A stretch of DNA of 64,000 bases from Branchiostoma floridae (taxonomy: Eukaryota; Chordata; Leptocardii; Amphioxiformes; Branchiostomatidae): assembly GCF_000003815.2 (NCBI RefSeq), contig NC_049992.1, positions 17,457,432 to 17,521,431 of the forward strand, written 5' to 3'. Below the pieces are notes generated by a model. That model did no database searches. It was not told the DNA's origin and was given only the letters and a program-made list of their open reading frames with translations. Numbering within the stretch: the stretch's first letter is position 1; each line of letters opens with the position of its first letter. A program made the position numbers and the translations under genes. This document shows, one piece after another, positions 55,561 through 64,000 of the stretch.

Positions 55561-55950
55561 TCAAGTGATTTTCACAAGGACATACACACATTGTGACCTG
55601 TTAACTAGGGTTTGACCCCCAAATCCCCAATTTACATTCTACATGTATGTCAACAACTATGACCACAAAACTACCTTGCCACTAGAGTTTACTGTATTAA
55701 AGATGATGACGAACTTTTCCCGATAATATAATAGTGTGAGGAGACACAAAAAAAACGGAAAGAAATAGAGGAAAGGCTATCATGCCTTTATGGTTTCCAT
55801 GATATAGACAAGTGATTTAGTATCACCCATTTAAAAGATGTGTGAGCCGTACAGAAACTTAAAGGTCAAGGGTATCGTATAATCGAACTCCGAAACCGCA
55901 TACACGCACTTCAATATACAACTACAATGTCAAGTGGGGCCGCTCCCTTA

Positions 55951-56173
55951 AGGTAGCATTTAACTGCACTTGCACTCGAAAAATTACTCAACGAATTTCA
56001 GATATAAAGAATTTCCTTATGTTTTGTGTATTATATTGTCTCCTAATTCATACTTTTGCGTATTACGCAATATCTAAATCATACAGAAAAAAATCGGCGA
56101 AAAAATAACACAACATTGCCGCAGTGCACGACAGTGCCACACCGGTGCCACAAGTGAAGTGAGATACCACCAT
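55951..56173. repeat. MITE family B, copy 3
   Basis: AAGGTAGCATTTAACTGCAC ... AAGTGAAGTGAGATACCACC with the conserved CTTATGTTTTGTGTATTATATTGTCTCCTAA middle; left end mutated. Confidence 0.82.
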
Positions 56174-56269
56174 TAGTGCGTTCCTGTGTTCTCGTCTTTA
56201 TTGGTTTTGATTTTAATTAGGGTGTCCATTAGTGATGATACGTCACAATTCTTCCTGGAGTCCGGATGA

Positions 56270-56415
56270 ATGGTACTCATTTTCACCTAAGTGAAGTGAG
56301 AAAAGTCGTATAAAGTCTCGTTCCCAAGTGTACAAGATTGGTGACACGGCAGGGATCGAACTCAGGACCTTTTGGGCCTGAGCCTAACGCGCTGCCGATT
56401 GCGCCACGTGATCTC
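56270..56415 (-). repeat. tRNA-derived SINE, copy 1
   Basis: On the minus strand, TGGCGCAATCGGCAGCGCGT (A box) and GAGTTCGATCC (B box) mark a tRNA-like head (about 56339-56412). The body ACTTTATACGACTTTTCTCACTTCACTTAGGTGAAAATGAG is shared with 60864-60905. The anticodon arm is disturbed, so it is not a functional tRNA. Confidence 0.8.
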
Positions 56416-56958
56416 ACAACGCAGGACGCAGTCTTGGCACCCAGCCCTTTGTTCAGAGATTGTGAGTATCCTTGTGAAAGGACAACCGTCCTGAGGAGGC
56501 ATCTGATGGATGGCTTTCATCAAAAGCGATTGCAGAGCTGTTCATGCATAGGATAACTTCATCAGGCGGCAACGCCAAGGTTATGTACTTGGGCGGTTTT
56601 TCTGAGAAATGAGGCGGGGGTGGGCACTGGGGTCTCGGATGAGCTGCCATACCACCAGTTATTATAAGATGGGGATTCTTGCGTGGAGGTTGTATGGGGG
56701 TGGAGACGCTTAAACGGAAACAGCTATGGGAGTCTCTTAGGAAATAAACATTATTTCTACAAGCATTCTCCGGTGGGCTATGCGTATATGTCAAACCCAG
56801 ATTGGTTAGGGAAAGAAAGATAGCTTCAAAGTCTTCCAGCTATTGCCACATCACTCTAGTATTATGTTGTTGTAATTGTTCTGTAGTGCCTAACGTGGAA
56901 CGTACATAGGTCAGCAAAAATGTCTTGCTATTTCTGAAGCAGGGTATACAGTATCTTA

Positions 56959-57206
56959 TAGGTGGTATGGGGGCACCAGTGCGGCACTGTGCGGTTCCTT
57001 CACTGCGACACTGTTGTGTTATTTTCGCCGATTTTGTAAAAATAATTCAAATATTGCGTATGACGTACAAGTATGACTTAGTATGACAGCAAAATACACA
57101 AAACGTACGAGAATTCGTTCTTTATCTCTGAAATTTTTGACGTAGGGTCATCTACGAACTCTGTAGTGCCGCTACGGCGCCCCAAGTACAGTGAGATACC
57201 GCCTTT
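56959..57206. repeat. MITE family B, copy 4
   Basis: AGGTGGTATGGGGGCACCAGTGCGGCACTG ... CCCCAAGTACAGTGAGATACCGCC; middle in the opposite orientation to copy 1. Confidence 0.85.
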
Positions 57207-57307
57207 AAAAGAGAAGGGGTTGCTAGACCTTCCCATTTACCTGCACCCCTAGAAAATGCGACTCCCATTTTACGTCCCTTACGAAAGACGGGTGCAGCCA
57301 TAACCGT

Positions 57308-57392
57308 TAGCCTGTGTTTACACAATCTCTCGCTGGCTGCGGCGGCAATACTATAGGGCCGGCCGCTAGGAGCGCGATTTTAGTCAGGCTAC
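57308..57392. repeat. MITE family F, copy 2
   Basis: TAGCCTGTGTTTACACAATCTCTCGCTGGCTGCGG ... GGCCGCTAGGAGCGCGATTTTAGTCAGGCTA. Followed at 57423-57471 (minus strand) by CCCTGTAGCTCAGCTGGTAGCA, a tRNA A-box-like word, probably a SINE head fragment. Confidence 0.78.
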
Positions 57393-57900
57393 CCCAACCG
57401 TGAAGCCGGTTACCAAACGATTCAGTAGCTCATCTGTAAGACTGCTACCAGCTGAGCTACAGGGACATCCTCCAACTCCTGTACCATGAAGAACAGTTAT
57501 ACCAGCGGAATGGGATGCCATCTACAAGGTTAATCTCACTAGCACGGTACACCTGGTGAAAAATGGCACACATGAAGCCTCATATGCACTTAAAGAAACG
57601 CCGGCGCTCCGTGTATAGATCATACCGAGACAAGAAGACACCCAGGTACATGATGAAGAACCAGAGATGACGAGATCGCGGCCTTGACCCGATGTAGAGT
57701 GAGATGTCAGGCCCAATCATACGGGCCGGAGACGGATGTGAATGCCGGCGGCAGCGGTGCGCTGCAAACGGGATTGAACCCGAGCAAGTATCGATTGTGT
57801 TTCCTGGGGCTTAAAATGAAGCAAATATGAACTTATTGAAGGTCATACCACTTTGACAATGCAGTAGGGGTGGCCGGTAAAGAGTTTCCTCAGCTTGGCA

Positions 57901-58143
57901 AAGGTGTTATCTCACTGCACTTGGGGCACCGGTGAGGCACTGCGGGGTTCGTTCGCCACGGCACTGTTGTGTTATTTTCGCCGATTGTATATAATTCAGA
58001 TATTGCGTAATACGTTAAAGTATGACTTAGAAGACAACAAAATACACAAAATGTAAAAGAAATTTTCGTTATCTCTGAAATACGTTGAGTAAACTTTCGA
58101 ACCCCGCAGTGCCGTACCGGTGCCCCAATTGCAGTGAGATACA
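57901..58143. repeat. MITE family B, copy 5
   Basis: AAGGTGTTATCTCACTGCACTTGGGGCACCGG ... CCGGTGCCCCAATTGCAGTGAGATAC; the best preserved ends of the family here. Confidence 0.9.
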
Positions 58144-58618
58144 TTTTGTACTCCTGAATAGCAAAGTCTATACATAACGAAGCGTTTTATTCGAACGACG
58201 TTTCGTTGACCGTTGTCACTTTCCTAAGGGAAATTCTGACTGGGTCACTTTGCACTGCAGCTGTAGGTGTCGCTTATTACAGATGCGGTCCCAAACGCAA
58301 AACGTCTTTATATATAACGTTACATGGATAGTTAATGTGGTGTGAACAGATTGGTAGTGGGGCACCTTATAAAATTGCTTTCGCCAAAAAAGGTTATGTT
58401 TATACGTGCGTTTGTGTGTGCGTGTTTCCAACGTAACTCACGAAGCGTTGGGTGTATCCTTATATCTTATGTTATCTGGTAGAGTTGGGAAAGCAAATAC
58501 TTGTTCCTGATTTTACTTCTTGTGTGTATGTGTGGGTGTAGGGGCAATTTTATAATGTTTTAGATACCCCATCTTGGTGATTTACAATTTACAGATAGCT
58601 AGGTTATCTGAGTGCAAG

Positions 58619-58718
58619 NNNNNNNNNNNNNNNNNNNNNNNNNNNNNNNNNNNNNNNNNNNNNNNNNNNNNNNNNNNNNNNNNNNNNNNNNNNNNNNNNN
58701 NNNNNNNNNNNNNNNNNN
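58619..58718. other. Assembly gap (100 N)
   Basis: Placeholder gap in intergenic DNA. Confidence 0.98.
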
Positions 58719-60290
58719 TAACCTCTTCAGTTTTGGTCAGATTTGTCTAAGTGGAATTTGAACAAGAAAATACAGTGCTTTTTAAGTGTACTTGACATGC
58801 AAAAAAAATACCCAGTCATCTCGTACACTGAGACCTTTTACCACGCCACTGTACATATAGATAGCTATCAGTACAATAAGCTACTATTGAGGCCAAACTT
58901 ACAACACTTCTTCCCCGTCCCAAGAGCTAATCCACCACACAAAAATCACGGTCAATAGCTCTTCCGATAGAAGATATATCAAACTCGGAAGTCCTGCTGC
59001 AATGCCGTAGGAAGCCGCAGGGGGCCAATTACCGAAATTGACCTTTGCTTTCTTAACATCTATACACCTATCAAAATATCATGAAGATGTATTCACAGGT
59101 TCCTAATATATGTGTATGAGTTATGCTGTTTACGCATAAGCACACAAACAAGCAAATTCCTCTTCTGAGTCATAGGAAGCAGATTTGATGCCCATTATTG
59201 ACCTTAAACTTTGTATTCCCAGACACCTACCAAACTACCGAATATCAAGAAGATCCATCAGCGCGATCTCAAGTTATAAGGCAACGCAGCCAAAGCACAA
59301 CGGATAATATAACCTCCTTGATGAAAATAATAATTTCAATTACCCAACAGTGTTTATGTATTTACATTTTACGTTAGTATGATTTGCAAGTTTACGATGT
59401 GTTCTACATTTAAAACCTGCGCTAACAACTTTATTCTTTAAGCAAACATAAAGTCATCCATTTGCAAAATCATATCCGAAGGCTAATTGCATGAACATTC
59501 TCAAAAGAAAACGAAAGAATACATAACACTAACGTCTACTCAACTGAAGGTTGTATTATAGTTCGATTTGACATCTTGTTAGAAGGCAGTGAACTGTCCC
59601 ACATAATGGAAGTATATATGAATGGTTTATTTGACATAAAGGGTCACATACAAAAACATCACACTTGCAGTCATAAGACTGAATTGCGGTGAACGTTTAA
59701 CAATTATCATCTTCACTACAACACGGTATAACAGGGTTAAAAGTGAGAAACTCTGTTGTTACAATAGAATCAAAAACATAATAAAGATATTGAGGATTAC
59801 TTGATATTGCACTTTAAAATATTGAACGTCAATATTGCACAAGAAGAGAAATCCAACAATTCGGGTATTTACAATACATGGGTTTTGTAAGCAAAAACGT
59901 AGTCTTGTGGTGATGTCCTAGATAGTAAACGCTCGGTGAAATAGTAGTGACTGTTTGGAATGATCCGTTTCTTTTACATGCTAGGTACGTTTAAAATCGA
60001 TATTTCCACAGTCCTATTCCGCGGTAAATTGCCTCAAAACGATTTTAACCACAAGGTTAGATATTCCTTTTTTACTTGTGCAGTTACGACTTGTCCGTCT
60101 GAGCCGAAAAGCTTCTGTGTACTTCTGATTATCTTTTTTGGGATACGTCAAAGAGAAGACGTGAGAAGAAGACATAACATAAAACCCTACTCGTCCTTAA
60201 CCTTTTAAAAGTATCGATGCACGTTCCATTTTTATTTTTTTTATTTATCACTCGTTTGGCTGATGTTACAGTCAGCCATGGTTGCCAAAC
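58719..60290. other. Intergenic, no gene recognised
   Basis: AT-rich, many stops; the short frames at 58743-58958 and 59960-60208 have no recognisable domain. Confidence 0.5.
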
Positions 60291-60297
60291 TACCCAT

Positions 60298-60540
60298 GGC
60301 TGTTGCAAAGGGTCTACCGAAAGTGCGAAAAGGAACGAAAAGGAACGAAAAGGAAAGGAAAAGGGACGAAAGGGAACGAAAAGAAAGTGCGAAAAGGAAC
60401 GAAAAGGAACGAAAAGGAGCAAACGTTCCTTTTTGTTCCTTTTCGTTCCTTTTCGCTCCTTTTCGTTCCTTTTTGTTCCTTTTCGCTCCTTTTCGTTCCT
60501 TTTCGCATTTTCGGTAAACCGGTTGCAAAGGGCTGGCATT
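60298..60540. repeat. Inverted satellite of GGAACGAAAA units
   Basis: About ten imperfect 10-11-bp units AAAAGGAACG (60327-60422) are followed at once by their inverse CGTTCCTTTT (60424-60507). Outer sequence GCAAAGGGTCTACCGAAAGTGCG is also inverted at 60503-60530. Long frames reading K-R-N-E-K-E-R are by-products. Confidence 0.93.
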
Positions 60541-60863
60541 CGGAAAGGAATACAAATACATTAGATAAAATAAAATAAAAACAAGCACAATAACACATAA
60601 AATTACACCAAGAACAATAGAAGGTATTTGCCTAAAATTACTAACTGCTGAGCTAAAATTTCGTCTTAAGTACTACCTCTATTAGATTTTTAGTACATTC
60701 CAGACTAACCGCCTCATGGCGTAACACACACACACAAAAGTTTGCATTGATGAAGCGTTACAATCTGTTTTGTTTGATTCACACTGGTAATAAGTTCCCT
60801 TACTTATATTGATAAGTGTTGTTAACGTGCTTAAGGTTATCCTCAAATACGGGACCAAAGTTT

Positions 60864-61015
60864 AACTACTCATCTTTACCTGAGTAAAATGAGGAAATTT
60901 GTGTAAAGTGCCTTTTGTAACGGCACAGCGTCGACGGTATGTATGTAAGGAGATTCAAACCAAGAACCTCTGGGTCTTGGGCCAAACGTCCCAACCTTTA
61001 CGCAAAAACGACAAC
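60864..61015 (-). repeat. tRNA-derived SINE, copy 2
   Basis: Body CTCATTTTACTCAGGTAAAGATGAG (minus) and B-box-like GGTTTGAATCTCC; aligned with the copy at 56270-56415. Degenerate A box. Confidence 0.7.
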
Positions 61016-61019
61016 AAAA

Positions 61020-61762
61020 TGTGTGTAGTATATTTGCATGTGTATGATATTTCGATATTTATAAGCCGTTGTACCTGAAATAAAGAAATGAAAAGAAAAA
61101 GACATCACCCACTTACTCACATTGTAATAACGTTGAGCTATTTCAAGTAAAATAATTCAGTCACTTTTGTTCTAAATTGGTCAAACAATTAAAGATGAAA
61201 GTTTCACAGTTTTGAATCTATCTAATATTTGTTGGAAACATTTTCGTTGAAAAATCCATTTGTTATGCAAGGTGGCTTTTAGTGTAGGTATATTCTCTGA
61301 CAGTGCAAAGTAGTCGTAATGGTTTTGTCACATCGTAATTATATTTCCAAACTAAACACAGGAAATTACGCTTACGACCTGTAATGAATGAAACGTCATA
61401 TAGCATATCATATAATTCCTTAGTGTCTGTTTCGTACTCACGAGAACCCACTTAAAGCAACGCACTTAGACAAAGTGTCTCTAAAACGCAGGAAATTGTT
61501 GTGTTTTGCGTTTTAATGAGGTCATTTTTCCTGACCTAATTCGTGTCGTTATAGAAGATGGATAAGCTTACCGGCATTGGCAAACAAAATGCCATCACTC
61601 ATAGAGTGACAGGGTTGGTTTAAATCTTCATTACGCTCATTTGTAAATCCTGGTGCCAATGATCTGCTCTGTGAGTCCATCCACACGGCATTCCAAGGTG
61701 TGATGAGGGCCCGTTTCATAATAGCTCGGCAAGCTTAAACGAAGATATTTGCCTTGAGAAAA

Positions 61763-61818
<56 letters not shown>

Positions 61819-62860
61819 TGAGAGGGAAAGATGTTAAAACGTTTAGCAACCTAAACGGATACTTCTATTGCAAGAAAGAGAGTGGAGTAAGATAAAAAGG
61901 GAGAGAGAAGGGGTGGACAGGAGAGAGAGATAGAGAGAGAGAGAGATTGTGTGTACCGTGCATTGTCGATGGTTCTACGGATGATACAACGTATCTCATC
62001 GTTTTCGAATAATGATGCTGCTTACACTGAGTCACCGAATCATTGAACATACCCATCACATGACTCTGAGTCTCTGACTCACTGTAACTATGAATAATGC
62101 CATCGATGAAGGCTAGACATCGAGGAAATAAGATATGCCAAAAAGCAGTTAATAAAGCAACTGGCTATAATTTATGACTAATGCCAACCTTCCCTCAACC
62201 GAGACGGGGGCCGATACCGACCGCCAAGCACCTTTGACCCTTTGCTGACGTCACACTTCCGGTACGAGTGTTTGACTTAGGCTTTGAGTCATTTTGTGTA
62301 CGGATATAAGGTTTCAAAATTGTAACATAACAACATGAGTGCGTGTGCATTTTACGCGCTTTAAACGTTGAATTCAATTGGCTTTCTATCCAGCGTTTTA
62401 TGCCAATCAAAGAGCCATTAACGTGCTTTAGACAAGTGTTAGAGAAGGGATTCCAGGCTATAATGGAGTGTTTTGGCTACCAGACAGTGTCTTGAGATGC
62501 GACGTTCGCTCTGTCATGACGCGACAGTTAATTATAGCTCCGGCAATCGCCGCTGCAACGTGCCTGCTATCAAGAACGTCGGCAAGTGGGTATGATCCAG
62601 CACCCTAATGGATAATTGGCTGTCACGAGCTCTCAGAGAACTTATGGCGGTGCATTTTATACCTCTCCACGACATGGAACACAACGTGGAGAGAAAGGCT
62701 AAAATCTGCCATTACAGAAGCTGCTTGTGATGAGGGTATCAGTAGCAAAGCATTTGTGTGGTGGTTTCACACCGCATTGTAATAGATAACATTCTGTTTT
62801 CAAAACTGTAAGATTCTGGTCTGTCAGTGACATTATTTTTTCCCGGATCCCATGCATGGT
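61020..62860. other. Intergenic with GA microsatellites
   Basis: (GA)n tracts at 61768-61815 and 61921-61945. The other sequence shows no gene or clear repeat. Confidence 0.6.
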
Positions 62861-62869
62861 ACAAGCTCA

Positions 62870-63095
62870 AATCCCAGCTGCTTGATCATTTGGATACAAT
62901 TCCTTGAATCTGTGGGTCAGAGTTCGATCCTATGGTCGGCCCTAGCTCGGACATGTTGTAAAGGATTGCATTCGTCATTTTGGATGGTGTTGTGAAGGCG
63001 GCGGTCTCGTGTGTGAGGAAGGTTCTGATGTAAACCTCAAGCGTCAAACCTCTGCGCATCAAAGAGCTCAACACAGGTTCTGAAGAAGAGAAGGT
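62870..63095 (+). repeat. SINE-like fragment
   Basis: GAGTTCGATCCTATGG (62931-62946) is a B box, followed by TTTGGATGGTGTTGTGAAGGCGGCGGTCTC and GCATCAAAGAGCTC, the kind of body seen in tRNA-derived SINEs of marine invertebrates. A box weak. Confidence 0.55.
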
Positions 63096-63656
63096 GTGAC
63101 CAGGTATGTTTAAGCACAGGTTATTAACAGTAGACATATATTCTATTGTGAATATCTGACATGTGCGTTTAAACATGTCACTATCTCGTAGAGTGGGCTT
63201 GAGGAATGTCGCCGAGATTTAACAAGCCTACTACAGTCTAATGGGCACACCTGGGGCAATTTCCGTCGTATTGAGGTCACCTGAGTAAACACCGAATGTC
63301 AGTTACTCCAGACCTAGGCCTTTTCAAGTTTGTCCCGCCTATTGTTCGTTCCTCGCAGTTCAGCTCCTAGATGCGAATAGAGAGTAGTTCCATCCAATGA
63401 TAATCACGTAAAAGATGAGACGCACAACTAACGTTAAAAAACCTCGTCCTGCTGAACCCGTTTATATTCGGAATGGACATATTTAACTCTTGTCATGCTG
63501 AGCTGTATTGTTATGAGTTTTGGGTATTTCTCATGTAAAAGTTGCTTACCAATACAAAACCCATCGAATGGGGGAGTAAATCAGCAACAGCAGCACAGAA
63601 CAGGTCAAGTTTTTCTTATCTTATGAAGCCATCAGCTCTGGGAGGTTAAATTGGCC

Positions 63657-63869
63657 TACTCTCCAAGCAGAGGTTTGGCTCCGGCTGTTTTTTTAACGTT
63701 TTTTTAGCCGTTTTTATCGGGCTTTCTATTTTGTCCATTTTTAGAGAAGTACGCCAGCCAAAGGTTAGGTTATGACACAGCAAGATATAGAAAAAAATAG
63801 AAAGCCCGATAAAAACGACTAAAAAAACGTTAAAAAAACAGCCGGAGCCTTACCTCTGCTTGGAGAGTA
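63657..63869. repeat. MITE family A, copy 3 (most complete)
   Basis: TACTCTCCAAGCAGAGGTTTGGCTCCGGCTG ... AGCCGTTTTTATCGGGCTTTCTATTTTG inverted by AAAATAGAAAGCCCGATAAAAACG ... CAGCCGGAGCCTTACCTCTGCTTGGAGAGTA; 213 bp, no coding capacity. Confidence 0.92.
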
Positions 63870-64000
63870 AGATTGGCCAACAAATAGCCAGTAGGACAAG
63901 GGTTAACTTAAAAGACCATGGTCACCTCGAATGCACGCCTACCATATATACCACCATATACCTACTTAGTACCATATATACCAGACTATATTATTTAGCC

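Noticed and set aside
56339-56412. Possible functional tRNA gene on the minus strand
   Set aside because: A and B boxes are good but the acceptor and anticodon stems do not pair properly and the body matches a second degenerate copy at 60.9 kb, so it is a SINE.
60129-60598. Several overlapping long open frames rich in Lys, Arg, Glu or in Phe, Ser
   Set aside because: All come from the GGAACGAAAA satellite, which lacks stops in most frames.

Overview
The window looks like draft genomic DNA of an invertebrate deuterostome, most probably a lancelet (Branchiostoma). This is inferred from animal-type split genes with GT/AG introns, a dense load of small foldback elements, tRNA-derived SINEs and non-LTR retrotransposons, and gene sequences that sit between vertebrate and invertebrate families. 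Four runs of exactly 100 N are scaffold gaps of unknown true size. No bacterial, CRISPR or organelle features were seen.

Layout. 0.4-2.8 kb (+): last two visible coding exons of a metabotropic glutamate receptor-like class C GPCR. 2.8-7.5 kb: noncoding; 5.4-6.9 kb is recognisably the old 3' flank of the next gene. 7.5-14.4 kb (+): a nearly full-length non-LTR retrotransposon with an ORF1 (coiled coil plus esterase-like domain, frameshifted) and an intact 1247-aa ORF2 (AP endonuclease, reverse transcriptase, C-terminal zinc knuckle). 14.4-37.5 kb (-): tissue-nonspecific/intestinal-type alkaline phosphatase copy 1 (AP-1), stretched to 23 kb by insertions; one exon is missing at a gap. 39.8-48.2 kb (-): a complete 11-exon tandem paralogue, AP-2 (534 aa). 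50.8-54.1 kb (-): a two-exon, 181-aa protein with a TEX55-like/RII-dimerisation-like C-terminus. 54.2-64 kb: no confident host gene; LINE and SINE relics, MITEs and satellites.

Inside AP-1 intron 5 (18.8-28.0 kb) lies a DNA transposon with very long terminal inverted repeats and a large transposase-like gene, broken by at least two frame changes. It abuts a second, palindromic non-autonomous relative. AP-1 intron 4 (28.3-32.7 kb) holds a foldback element with tandem-repeat arms and a 2.6 kb block bounded by direct repeats that each carry a CCAAT/CRE/ETS/TATA promoter cassette. Within that block are five spaced copies of a hairpin motif whose stems vary in a compensatory way. That hairpin array and the transposase are the best candidates for something not yet described.

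The two alkaline phosphatase genes share exon sizes, intron phases and some intron and 3'-flank sequence, so the duplication unit included noncoding flanks. After duplication, AP-1 accumulated the insertions, and the full-length LINE landed exactly at its stop codon, changing its C-terminus. AP-2 keeps every catalytic and metal-binding residue that can be checked and a C-terminal GPI-type signal.
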